Below, piece by piece: positions 42,002-49,216 of a DNA stretch of 64,000 nt. The position numbers and the translations under genes are program-made. Under the pieces are notes generated by a model, which worked only from the letters and a program-made list of their open reading frames with translations, made no database searches and had not been told where the DNA came from. The stretch's first letter is position 1; each line of letters starts with the position of its first letter. Origin of the DNA: DATJGR01 sp041739525 (GTDB lineage: Bacteria > Pseudomonadota > Gammaproteobacteria > Pseudomonadales > Azotimanducaceae); assembly GCA_041739525.1 (NCBI GenBank), contig JBGSNQ010000192.1, positions 62,001-126,000 on the forward strand, read 5' to 3'.

Positions 42002-42645
42002 TGCTTCTGCAGACTCACGATCGATTCGGCCGCGCGCTTGGGATTTGTCGTTCGGTCCTGGAAGACGTGAACGAAATACGTCTTGCTTCGCCCGGTGAAT
42101 CCCCACTGGCAGTGCAGCACCGATCCATCAGGCTGTTGCGCCGGACGCATGTCGAACACCATCGTCATCGTTGCGCCCTTCTCCTGCTGCGCCTTTTCGT
42201 TTTGATCTTCGGCGCTGCCCAGCGTCTGCACGATCAGCAGCTTCAGCACCGAGCGGTCGAGCTTGGTCGTTGCGTTGCCTTCCTTGAGGTCGACACGGTC
42301 GACGCTCGCCCCACCGAGGTTCTTCTCGAAGAAATCGAAGACACGCAGAATGCCGTTGCCGGCGTCTTCGAAGTTGTCGCCTTCGTATTCCGACACCTTG
42401 ATGTAGCTCAGCCCACCGTCGTCGAACATGAACGTGACTTTTCTCGTCTCTCCGAGAAAGGTGCCGTTCGGAGTTTCGAGACCGTGCTTCGACGCGACGG
42501 TCGCGTACGGCTGATAGCGCGCAAACGCCGTCACCTGTTCCTTCGACATGCCGATGCGCCATGGCCCGATGGCGATCTGGTCCGCCGCAATCTGCGCTGC
42601 AAACAGAATTGCGAATGTGGCCGCGGCGACGGCGAGTGGTCTCAT
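41998..42645 (-). CDS. Uncharacterised exported protein
   Basis: The 215-residue protein has a signal peptide (RPLAVAAATFAILFAAQIAA, cleavage near residue 22) and begins the mature chain with ADQIAIGPWRIGMSKEQVTA. The GMSKEQV stretch is a pattern seen in several small periplasmic or lipoprotein domains (SmpA/BamE-like onset), but the rest is not recognised. One Cys only. AAGGA precedes ATG 42645. First gene of a leftward operon with GNAT, GST and F420-type genes. Confidence 0.7.
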   Translation of the reverse strand: MRPLAVAAATFAILFAAQIAADQIAIGPWRIGMSKEQVTAFARYQPYATVASKHGLETPNGTFLGETRKVTFMFDDGGLSYIKVSEYEGDNFEDAGNGILRVFDFFEKNLGGASVDRVDLKEGNATTKLDRSVLKLLIVQTLGSAEDQNEKAQQEKGATMTMVFDMRPAQQPDGSVLHCQWGFTGRSKTYFVHVFQDRTTNPKRAAESIVSLQKQ

Positions 42646-42738
42646 CGGGATGTCCTTGTTCGAACGACGGCTACGGAGGAGCGAACATACACGAGCCACC
42701 ATTCATCGCGGTACGGCGGCACGACTCCAATTCTTCGG

Positions 42739-42756
42739 TGTCATAAATACTTGACA
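42739..42756. promoter_or_regulatory. Operator candidate TGTC-N10-GACA (site 1)
   Basis: TGTCATAAATACTTGACA has 4-bp perfect arms and an AT-rich 10-bp spacer. Its right half coincides with a consensus -35 TTGACA for the rightward membrane-protein/XRE operon. A second box of the same form lies exactly 45 bp downstream, centre to centre. Confidence 0.5.
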
Positions 42757-42783
42757 TGTGGACCGCACAAGATAGGCTCAGTA

Positions 42784-42801
42784 TGTCCAATTATTTTGAC
42801 A
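42784..42801. promoter_or_regulatory. Operator candidate TGTC-N10-GACA (site 2)
   Basis: TGTCCAATTATTTTGACA repeats the architecture of site 1 with a different AT-rich spacer, 37 bp upstream of the GTG of the membrane protein gene. Two matched sites before an operon with its own XRE gene suggest autoregulation. Confidence 0.5.
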
Positions 42802-42837
42802 CTGTATCTTACAAACATGACTTTTCTCGGAGGCGCC

Positions 42838-43251
42838 GTGGATCTTTCTTTTCAAGAAAAGAGTCTCTGGCTGATGCTCGTCGGCCTGCTCGTCGCGTTC
42901 GCCTTCTACTTCGCGAAGGTGCTGCCGATGGGCGCCGTCGACGTATCGCCGCAGCAGATTGCGCTGTTCGTCGGCGCGGTGGCGATGCTGGTAGTCACGC
43001 AGATCGTCGGCCACGTGCTGATTGCACTTGCTGACCGGAGCACCGACCCCGATGAGCGCGACCGGTTGATCGAGCTCAAGGGCATGCGCAATTCGGGCTA
43101 CTTGCTCGCCACCGGCGTGTTCATGGCGCTGTGCGCGGCGCTTCTGACAGACGGCAACTTCGTTTTCACCCACGTATTGCTCGCGTTCTGGGTGCTCGCG
43201 CAAATGATGCAGATCGGTTCGCAGCTGTTTCTGTATCGGCGCGGGGCTTAA
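42838..43251 (+). CDS. Small four-TM membrane protein paired with an XRE regulator
   Basis: The 137-residue protein has four predicted membrane segments (about 12-30, 42-62, 88-106, 112-130) separated by a charged loop with DRSTDPDERDRLIELKGMRN. Small membrane proteins followed by a YozG-like XRE gene are a common arrangement in bacteria (DUF2178-like); I do not recognise the family further. GTG 42838 was chosen because CGGAGG sits 4-5 nt upstream; an in-frame ATG at 42817 lies before that ribosome site. The XRE gene begins 3 bp after its stop. Confidence 0.75.
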   Translation: MDLSFQEKSLWLMLVGLLVAFAFYFAKVLPMGAVDVSPQQIALFVGAVAMLVVTQIVGHVLIALADRSTDPDERDRLIELKGMRNSGYLLATGVFMALCAALLTDGNFVFTHVLLAFWVLAQMMQIGSQLFLYRRGA

Positions 43252-43254
43252 TCG

Positions 43255-43476
43255 ATGGGCAAGGCCGGCGGGGCGATCAGAAACGAAATCCGCACGCTAC
43301 GTTTCCAGCGCGGCGAGATGACGCAGCAGGAACTCGCCGATCGCATCGGCGTTACGCGGCAAACAGTGAACGCGATCGAAGCGAACAAATATTCGCCATC
43401 ACTCGAGGTGGCTTTTCGGATCGCACGAGTGTTCGAGCTGCCGCTCGACCGGGTATTCCAGTATTCAGATGCGTGA
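43255..43476 (+). CDS. Small XRE-family transcriptional regulator (YozG-like)
   Basis: The 73-residue protein is almost entirely a helix-turn-helix: MTQQELADRIGVTRQTVNAI followed by EANKYSPSLEVAFRIARVFE and a short tail. This length and sequence are typical of YozG-type regulators that sit beside small membrane proteins. It likely controls its own operon through the two TGTC-N10-GACA boxes upstream, an inference. Its last 12 bp overlap the convergent membrane protein gene. Confidence 0.92.
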   Translation: MGKAGGAIRNEIRTLRFQRGEMTQQELADRIGVTRQTVNAIEANKYSPSLEVAFRIARVFELPLDRVFQYSDA

Positions 43477-44271
43477 CTGCTGAACGACCACGCTGGGGGG
43501 CAGTTGCGCCCTGCGTCGAAGATACACGCGCGTACCGGCTTGCACGACCACGGCACTTGCCAGCGCCGCGATGAACGCAGGTGCAATTCCCATCGCCGGC
43601 AACGTGAGCGCGAGCACGAGGCAGAACGTTGCGAACGCATAGAACCCGAGCACCATGCCGCGCAACAGATTCACGGCAAACTCCGCGCCCGAGTGCCGGT
43701 GCGAGAACGCTACCAGCACCGACGCCATCACGGGGAACATCGCGAAGATGCCGCTCAACTGCGGGCCGAGCGACGCCGAGAAGCGAGTGACGAGGTAGAC
43801 AAGAATCGCGCCGGCGATCATGCGCAAGTAGATGTCGTTGCCTCGCGACAGCGTCGTCGGGGCCGCTGCGGCGAGCGTCGGGAACAATCGCGGCGCAACC
43901 CACAAGCCCGCGAACACCAGTGGCGCGACGATCCACACCGCAGGGGGCGTCAGGTTCAGCAGCGCGACGGTGGCGAAGTAGGCAACGAACGCCAGGGCGA
44001 GACAAACAGACAGGCTAAACCGAGTTGCCGCCCACGCGTAGCTCACCGCAAACACCAGGATCGCGAGCACCGCCGACAGCGTGCCGAGCGCGGCTCGCGC
44101 GACGAAATCGGCGCCCTGCTCCAGCGCGATGAAAAGCAGAATCGGCCCGGACACGATCGGAAAGGCGGAGAGCCAGCCAGCAACCGTCGCACCCCAACGA
44201 CGTCCTGCCAGCGTGACGGCACCGATCAGCATCGGAACCAGCGCCAACTTCAAAACCAGAATGAACGTCAT
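43465..44271 (-). CDS. Polytopic membrane protein of unknown function
   Basis: The 268-residue protein has about eight hydrophobic segments, a repeated half-structure and few charges. The first half has GWLSAFPIVSGPILLFIALE and the second LSGIFAMFPVMASVLVAFS, each with a helix-breaking AFP or MFP, suggesting an internal duplication. It could be a transporter or channel, but I do not recognise it. It follows the TPR gene by 19 bp and ends the MOSC/racemase/TPR operon. It overlaps the XRE gene tail by 12 bp. Confidence 0.7.
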   Translation of the reverse strand: MTFILVLKLALVPMLIGAVTLAGRRWGATVAGWLSAFPIVSGPILLFIALEQGADFVARAALGTLSAVLAILVFAVSYAWAATRFSLSVCLALAFVAYFATVALLNLTPPAVWIVAPLVFAGLWVAPRLFPTLAAAAPTTLSRGNDIYLRMIAGAILVYLVTRFSASLGPQLSGIFAMFPVMASVLVAFSHRHSGAEFAVNLLRGMVLGFYAFATFCLVLALTLPAMGIAPAFIAALASAVVVQAGTRVYLRRRAQLPPSVVVQQSRI

Positions 44272-44290
44272 CGGCTACTGCCGTTTCGCA

Positions 44291-45106
44291 TCACGGCGCA
44301 ACCGATCGCTTCCTGTTCGCGTAGAACTCGGCGCGTTCGTTGTTGCCTGCTACCCGATACAACGTCTCCAGCTCTTCGAACACGTAAGGGTCCGGCTCGC
44401 CCGCCGCATCGCACTCGCGTTCGAGCCGCAGCTGAATCGCCAGTGCTTCGTCGTTGCGCTGCATCGCGCGTAACGTCCACGCCACCATCCAGTACGCCAC
44501 ACGAACGGCGCCCGCGTCGGTGCCGCGTTCACGCAGTACCACCCCTTCGTTGAACTGTTGTAGCGCTTCGTCGTAGCGGCCGAGCTGATGCAGCGCATAA
44601 CCCAGGTTGTTGCGAATGGATGCTTCCCATCGCTTCGCTTCGGGTTGCGTCGAGGCTTCCACCACTGCAAGCGCGTTCTGCGCCCACTTCAGCTGATCTT
44701 CCGGTGAGGTATCGACGAACGCGAGCATGTGTATCGCGTCGATCGCGAGGCCATCCAGATGTGCGGCCTGGGCGGTTCGGAGCGCTTCGTTGTACGCAGC
44801 GCGCGCCCGCTCCTTCGCATCGGGCGTCAACAGCTCCGGTGCGTGCGTTGCGGATGCATACGTGCGCCCGAGTTCGAGTTGATACCTCACCCGCGCTTCC
44901 GCACCCGCGCCCGCCATGTTCGGCTCGATGTTCGTAAGCCACTCGCGCGCCGTCGTGAAGTCTTTGCGGATGCCGAACGTCCGCGCGATCTGCGTTTGCA
45001 GAATCAACGCGTCGTCACCGACCGCGCCCTGTAGCGCGGAGCGAAATCGCTGCTCGCTGACTTCCGGATGTTTGAAATCCCACAGTGGTGCAACGTCAAT
45101 CGGCAC
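44291..45106 (-). CDS. Tetratricopeptide-repeat protein
   Basis: The 271-residue soluble protein contains several TPR-like helical pairs, clearest in SIRNNLGYALHQLGRYDEAL and in AYWMVAWTLRAMQRNDEALA; others are degenerate. No enzymatic motif and no signal peptide. GTG 45106 shares a base with the racemase TAG (TAGTG) and has GGAGG 6 nt upstream. Being coupled to an Asp/Glu racemase suggests an accessory role, unknown. Confidence 0.75.
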   Translation of the reverse strand: MPIDVAPLWDFKHPEVSEQRFRSALQGAVGDDALILQTQIARTFGIRKDFTTAREWLTNIEPNMAGAGAEARVRYQLELGRTYASATHAPELLTPDAKERARAAYNEALRTAQAAHLDGLAIDAIHMLAFVDTSPEDQLKWAQNALAVVEASTQPEAKRWEASIRNNLGYALHQLGRYDEALQQFNEGVVLRERGTDAGAVRVAYWMVAWTLRAMQRNDEALAIQLRLERECDAAGEPDPYVFEELETLYRVAGNNERAEFYANRKRSVAP

Positions 45107-45804
45107 TACGATCCTCCGCTTACCGAACGATGCACCGCGGCCGCCGCGAGCAATCGCGTCGAATCGAGCGTGGGCAGCGGCGAATTCGCGTCGTTCATGA
45201 TCAACGGTATCTCGGTGCAGCCGAGTACGACCGCGTCGCAGCCGTCGCGCTTCATGCGCAAGAACACCTGCTGGAAATACGCGATCTGTTCGGGTTCGAA
45301 CACGCCGAACACGAGTTCGTCCATGATGATGCGATGGATTTCTGCGCGCTCGGCGGCGCTCGGTCGAACACATTCGAGCCGACGCCGGGTCAACATCTGC
45401 GGATAGACGTCGCTCTCGACCAGCCAACGCGTGCCGGTGAGCCCGAGTCGTTTGAAGCCGTGCTCGGCGGCTTCTGCCGCGACCACCTCGGCGATGTGCA
45501 GCCAGGGTTTCGGTGAGCGCGCCGCCACGTAGTCGAAGGCCTGGCGGATGGTGTTGTCAGGGCAGATCAGAAAGTCGGCGCCGATCGCGGCGAGCTTCGC
45601 GGCTGACGACAGCATCAAGTCGCCGACGCCGTCGAGGTCACCCCTGTCGAGACAATCCACGTAATCGGCGAACGACAGCGAGTGCAGCGACACTTCCGGA
45701 TGTGCGCGCGAACCGGACACGCGCGCGCCTTCGGCGCAGATCGCGCGATAACACAGCGCCGCGCCCTCTGCCGAACACGCGACGATGCCGATGTGCTGCG
45801 TCAT
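45106..45804 (-). CDS. Aspartate/glutamate racemase family protein
   Basis: The 232-residue protein has the two catalytic Cys of cofactor-independent racemases: LICPDNT (Cys81) and VLGCTEIPL (Cys196), with the N-terminal GIVACSAEGAALCY. It most resembles the RacX/YgeA type, which racemises several amino acids. D-amino acids could feed peptidoglycan modification or signalling. It overlaps the MOSC gene (ATGA) upstream and the TPR gene (TAGTG) downstream. Confidence 0.87.
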   Translation of the reverse strand: MTQHIGIVACSAEGAALCYRAICAEGARVSGSRAHPEVSLHSLSFADYVDCLDRGDLDGVGDLMLSSAAKLAAIGADFLICPDNTIRQAFDYVAARSPKPWLHIAEVVAAEAAEHGFKRLGLTGTRWLVESDVYPQMLTRRRLECVRPSAAERAEIHRIIMDELVFGVFEPEQIAYFQQVFLRMKRDGCDAVVLGCTEIPLIMNDANSPLPTLDSTRLLAAAAVHRSVSGGS

Positions 45805-46349
45805 ACCGGCTCCAGCGCGCGATGCGTGCCGCTCGGTAACTCGACTCCGATCGTGTCGCCCGACCGCACCACGCCGCCGGCGATGACCACGCTCATGACT
45901 CCGGCTTTGCGAAGCAGTTGCCCTTCAGGTCCATGATCCAGCAACGCCGACATCAGCCCGCGCTTGAACTTGTCGAGTTGCGTGCACGGATTGCGCAAAC
46001 CGGTGAGACGCACCACCGCGGTGTCGCCGATGTGCAGCTTGGTGCCTTCCGGCAACGCGAGCAGGGGGACGCCGCGTGTGGTGATGTTCTCACCCATCTG
46101 CCCGGGCAGTACCTCGAAGCCTTTCGCGGCCAGTTCGTGGAACAGTTCTGCGTGCATAAGGTGCACCTGCCGCAGATTCGGCTGCGTCGGATCGCGCGCC
46201 ACGCGCGAGCGGTGCTTCACCGTAACGCCGCAATGTGCATCGCCTTCGACACCCAGACCTTCCAGCAACGTGATCTGCGCACCCGTCGCCTTCGAGAACG
46301 TATGACCCACGCTCGAACTCACCGCGACGACGATGCCTTGCTCCGCCAT
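45801..46349 (-). CDS. MOSC domain-containing protein
   Basis: The 182-residue protein has the MOSC (MOCO sulfurase C-terminal) fold: LEGLGVEGDAHCG, RQVHLMHAELFHELAAKGFE, LPGQMGENITTRGVPL and the Cys-containing GLRNPCTQLDKF. MOSC proteins bind or transfer sulfur or handle molybdenum cofactor; in YiiM-like proteins they reduce N-hydroxylated bases. ATG 46349 was chosen. Overlap with the racemase start indicates coupling. It heads the leftward operon. Confidence 0.87.
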   Translation of the reverse strand: MAEQGIVVAVSSSVGHTFSKATGAQITLLEGLGVEGDAHCGVTVKHRSRVARDPTQPNLRQVHLMHAELFHELAAKGFEVLPGQMGENITTRGVPLLALPEGTKLHIGDTAVVRLTGLRNPCTQLDKFKRGLMSALLDHGPEGQLLRKAGVMSVVIAGGVVRSGDTIGVELPSGTHRALEPV

Positions 46350-46489
46350 TTTTCCATCCCGATGCACTCAACGTTATCGGGGCCGCAAGCAGCCACCAGT
46401 CGTGCTGCGCGCGAGGATGCCAAGGCATGGGCAGACTTGCCAGCGCCGGCAGTGTGCGCGGAACGGTCGAGGCGAGCGCTACACGAACG

Positions 46490-47077
46490 TCACACCGGCG
46501 CCCGCGCGATGCCCAGTTCGTCGATCACACGCTGCGCGGCTGCCTTCGCCGAGAGTTCGGTGTTGTCGATGCGCAGGTGCGGAAACGCCAGTGGAAGCGG
46601 ACCATCGCTGTTCAGCTTGTATTGCGAGGAGTCGATGAACAGATGTTGCTCCGAACGCTCCACGTCGCGTTTTGACGGCTTCTCGCGCAGCCGGTCCACG
46701 CCGCGGTTTCGAATCAGGCGCTGTTCGACCGTGGCGCTCAATTCGACCAAGTCGATGCGGTGTCCTTGTCGCGCAAACACGCTGCACGCGCCTTCGATGA
46801 AGTCCGTATCGGCCTGACTGTTCAGGTCCCATACGAAGGTGAAGATCATTCCGGGCAGGTCGCTTTGCGCCACTTCTTCGAACATGCGCCTTCGAAATCC
46901 GTCTACCAGGCGAACAAACGGCTCCGTTCCAAACGTGAAAAAAGGCAGCACGGGTTCGATCGCCACGTGGTTGTGGAACAACCGCAAGCCGGTGGCCGCT
47001 TCTATTTGGCGACCCACCGCCATCTTGCCGACCGCGGGTGGACCGAAGATGACGATGAAATGTCTGGTTGCGCTCAC
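46490..47077 (-). CDS. P-loop kinase-like protein
   Basis: The 195-residue protein has a Walker A-like FGPPAVGKM (12-19), in which Met replaces the usual Ser/Thr; this variant occurs in a family of uncharacterised shikimate-kinase-like P-loop proteins. FHNHVAIEPVL and the C-terminal HLRIDNTELSAKAAAQRVI are also family features. A small-molecule kinase role is possible. The start is GTG 47077. It follows the ArsR/SRPBCC group by 30 bp on the same strand. Confidence 0.72.
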   Translation of the reverse strand: MSATRHFIVIFGPPAVGKMAVGRQIEAATGLRLFHNHVAIEPVLPFFTFGTEPFVRLVDGFRRRMFEEVAQSDLPGMIFTFVWDLNSQADTDFIEGACSVFARQGHRIDLVELSATVEQRLIRNRGVDRLREKPSKRDVERSEQHLFIDSSQYKLNSDGPLPLAFPHLRIDNTELSAKAAAQRVIDELGIARAPV

Positions 47078-47107
47078 GTTGTTCGAGCCTCTTTGCGGAA
47101 CAGCGGT

Positions 47108-47539
47108 TCAAGTCGCCGCAGGTTTCTGCGCTTCGAGCAGCGCTTTCAACCCGCTCAGGATCGGCGGCCAACCTTTGCTGCAGGCTTCGAAAACCGCGCT
47201 GTTCGGCGGAAAGTCGTCGTGCAGCGTATCGAGCGTCACCACATCGCCGTTCTGCTCGATCGTGAACGTCACGCGCGACGCGGGCTCCTTCGCGTATTCG
47301 CCGAACACCGGATGAAATGTGTAGCTGAGCCTATGAGGCGGCTCCACGACGAGCGCCGTATTCTCGTCCGTGACCTTGCCGTCCAGCACGTACAACACCT
47401 TCGAACCCGGCTTCCAATCGGACTGGATGCGCATCCCGCCCCAGTACTGCTGCGTCAGATCGGGGTTGGTCAACGCGTTCCACACTGCCGCCGGCGTAGA
47501 CGCGATGTGCGTAACGATGTGAATCCGTTGTTCGTTCAC
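47108..47539 (-). CDS. SRPBCC/AHSA1-domain protein
   Basis: The 143-residue protein has the AHSA1-like START fold: HIASTPAAVWNALTNPDLT, QQYWGGMRIQSDWKPGSKV, VEPPHRLSYTFH and a C-terminal GWPPILSGLKALLE. Members bind hydrophobic ligands or help stress responses; many sit next to an ArsR repressor. GTG 47539 overlaps the stop of the other SRPBCC gene (GTGA), so they are coupled. Confidence 0.87.
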   Translation of the reverse strand: MNEQRIHIVTHIASTPAAVWNALTNPDLTQQYWGGMRIQSDWKPGSKVLYVLDGKVTDENTALVVEPPHRLSYTFHPVFGEYAKEPASRVTFTIEQNGDVVTLDTLHDDFPPNSAVFEACSKGWPPILSGLKALLEAQKPAAT

Positions 47540-48069
47540 GACTGCTCGCCACCAAACAGCTCCGCGTATTCGCGTTCGTAGCGTTCCACGCGCGGCCAGA
47601 ACCGCGCCGGCTGCTCACCTCTCAGTCGTTCGGTCAGCACGCCAAGATGCGAATGCCATCCGCTCGATACGCTGATCATGTCGCTTCGCATGCGCAGGTG
47701 CCGGTGCGTGAGCGTCAGCAACACATCCTTACCGATGGGTTCGAGGTCGAACGACACTTCCGAATCGGCATCCCACGTGTATGCCAGATGGTGCGGCGGT
47801 TCCCAGCGCGTAATGCGGCCGATCGTCGTGTGGCCGTTCTCCATCGCCTTGAACTTCGCCGGCGTCGACTCGTTGTGATCGGTGAGTTCCCGATGCTGAA
47901 ACCGCAGCGTCACCGCTCCGTCGACGCGTGCCTCCATCTCGCCGCTGGCGAGCCACTTGCCGCGCAACTGCGAATCGGTGAGGTGGCGCCACACCCGATC
48001 TACGGGGCCCGGCAGCAACCGCTCGAACCGAACGGTACCGCTGTCGATGATTTGCCCATGCTCGCTCAT
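47536..48069 (-). CDS. SRPBCC/AHSA1-domain protein
   Basis: The 177-residue protein shares the START-like fold of its neighbour: RFERLLPGPVDRVWRHLTDS, RGKWLASGEMEARVDGAVTL and WEPPHHLAYTWD, with a longer C-terminus. ATG 48069 overlaps the ArsR stop (ATGA) and its own stop overlaps the next SRPBCC gene. The three-gene ArsR-SRPBCC-SRPBCC order is common, with both START proteins expressed when ArsR releases its operator. Ligand unknown. Confidence 0.87.
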   Translation of the reverse strand: MSEHGQIIDSGTVRFERLLPGPVDRVWRHLTDSQLRGKWLASGEMEARVDGAVTLRFQHRELTDHNESTPAKFKAMENGHTTIGRITRWEPPHHLAYTWDADSEVSFDLEPIGKDVLLTLTHRHLRMRSDMISVSSGWHSHLGVLTERLRGEQPARFWPRVERYEREYAELFGGEQS

Positions 48070-48410
48070 CGCTTCCTCCTGTTCGTTCTCTGCTTCCCGC
48101 CGCGCAGCGACGCCGGTTTGCGCAACTCGCGCGCAAGCTGGTCGAGCCTGCCGCTCCAGAACTTCCGCACGTCTTTCAACCACGCGTCGATGTTCTCCAG
48201 ACCCGCGGCGTCGAGCGCGTAGATGCGCCGTTGTGCATCCGTTCGCACCTGCACCAGCCCGGCGTCGCGTAATGCCTTCAGGTGTTGGGAAATCGCCGGC
48301 GCGCTGACATCGAACTCCTCGACGATTTCGCCGGCGGAACGTTCACCGGCACTCAACAGTTCGACGATTCGGCGGCGGGTTGGATCGGCCAATGCAGCAA
48401 ATTCACGCAT
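48066..48410 (-). CDS. ArsR-family transcriptional regulator
   Basis: The 114-residue winged-helix protein begins MREFAALADPTRRRIVELLS and continues with SAGEIVEEFDVSAPAISQHL as the recognition helix region, then DAGLVQVRTDAQRRIYAL. There are no metal-binding Cys, so it is of the kind that governs SRPBCC genes by an unknown signal. ATG 48410 is preferred; open frame upstream has no motif. An operator-like dyad lies 22-41 bp upstream, between it and the divergent haem-protein gene. Confidence 0.92.
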   Translation of the reverse strand: MREFAALADPTRRRIVELLSAGERSAGEIVEEFDVSAPAISQHLKALRDAGLVQVRTDAQRRIYALDAAGLENIDAWLKDVRKFWSGRLDQLARELRKPASLRGGKQRTNRRKR

Positions 48411-48431
48411 GATTCGATGCTGCAGAATGCG

Positions 48432-48451
48432 CTTATATAAGTCAATACTTA
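48432..48451. promoter_or_regulatory. ArsR-type operator: overlapping dyads CTTATATAAG and TAAGTCAATACTTA
   Basis: CTTATATAAG (48432-48441) is a perfect palindrome, and TAAGT-CAAT-ACTTA (48438-48451) is a 5-bp inverted repeat sharing its right half. ArsR sites often have this AT-rich interrupted dyad form. On the minus strand the same bases include TTGACT and TATAAG, promoter-like elements of the arsR gene. Confidence 0.5.
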
Positions 48452-48540
48452 ATGAAAGGTCGAATGATCGGTTGAGCGGCGTGATGGCCGGCAACCGATC
48501 TGATACCGTTCGGCGCTACAAAAACCGTTGGGGAGATCAG

Positions 48541-49137
48541 ATGAACCGGATTCTTCGGCTCGGCGCCTTCGCCGTACTGTGTGGCGGCCTCACTGTCACC
48601 GCCGCGCAAAAGAGCGAGCCCGCTCCCATCACCGAAGCAAGCTTCAAGTGCATTCGTACAATGACGCCGGTACGCGGGTTCTACGTCGACAACTTGCACG
48701 GCGACTTGAAAGGCACCGTCGCCGTAGCGAACTCCGCGACGGGTGGCGTCTATCCGCCCGGATCTGTGGTGCAACTCGTGCCGGGCGAAGTGATGGTGAA
48801 ACGCGAAGCCGGTTTCAACGCCGCAACGAAGGACTGGGAATTCTTCGAACTCGACGTGAAAGACGGCAAGTCCGTGATTCGCACGCGCGGCTTCGTCGAT
48901 GTGGTGAACCGCTTCGGCGGCAATTGCTTTGCATGCCACGTGAAAGCGAAGCCGGAATGGGACCTGATCTGTGAAACCGGCCATGGCTGCGACCCCATCC
49001 CGTTGACACCGGTGATGGTCAAAGCGTTGCAAAAGACCGATCCACGCTGCGGCGCTCCGGCGGAACTGACCACCGAGGAAGCCGAGGTGCTGAAAGCGCT
49101 GCAAGCGGCGATGACCGCCAAACCGGCCGGCACCTGA
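48541..49137 (+). CDS. Exported c-type haem protein, cytochrome P460-like
   Basis: The 198-residue protein has a signal peptide (about 1-22) and one haem motif CFACH (Cys129, Cys132, His133) in NRFGGNCFACH. The mature part resembles small P460-type domains: YPPGSVVQLVPGEVMVKREA, then GFNAATKDWEFFEL, and CETGHGCDPIPLT. P460 haems have a protein Lys cross-link; whether one exists here cannot be seen. Extra Cys (37, 145 and 150 region) may form disulfides. GGGGAG lies 5 nt before ATG 48541. Its stop codon lies in the first unit of a tandem repeat. Confidence 0.7.
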   Translation: MNRILRLGAFAVLCGGLTVTAAQKSEPAPITEASFKCIRTMTPVRGFYVDNLHGDLKGTVAVANSATGGVYPPGSVVQLVPGEVMVKREAGFNAATKDWEFFELDVKDGKSVIRTRGFVDVVNRFGGNCFACHVKAKPEWDLICETGHGCDPIPLTPVMVKALQKTDPRCGAPAELTTEEAEVLKALQAAMTAKPAGT

Positions 49138-49213
49138 CGTTCCGCGAGCGCCACCTGAGCGTTCGCGCGAGCCACCTGAGCGTCCTCGCGAGCCACCTGA
49201 GCGTCCTCGCGAG
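49131..49213. repeat. 21-bp tandem repeat, three full copies plus a degenerate first copy
   Basis: Units at 49151-49171, 49172-49192 and 49193-49213 share CCACCTGAGCG...CGCGAG; the last two are identical and the first differs at two adjacent bases. A fourth, degenerate copy (49131-49150) begins with CACCTGA, which carries the last bases and stop codon of the haem-protein gene. The array lies between that gene and the amidase stop and is not inside a gene. It looks like slippage duplication. Confidence 0.85.
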
Positions 49214-49216
49214 CCG

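Noticed and set aside
49131..49213. CRISPR array
   Set aside because: Repeats are head-to-tail without spacers, only about four units, and no cas genes are present.
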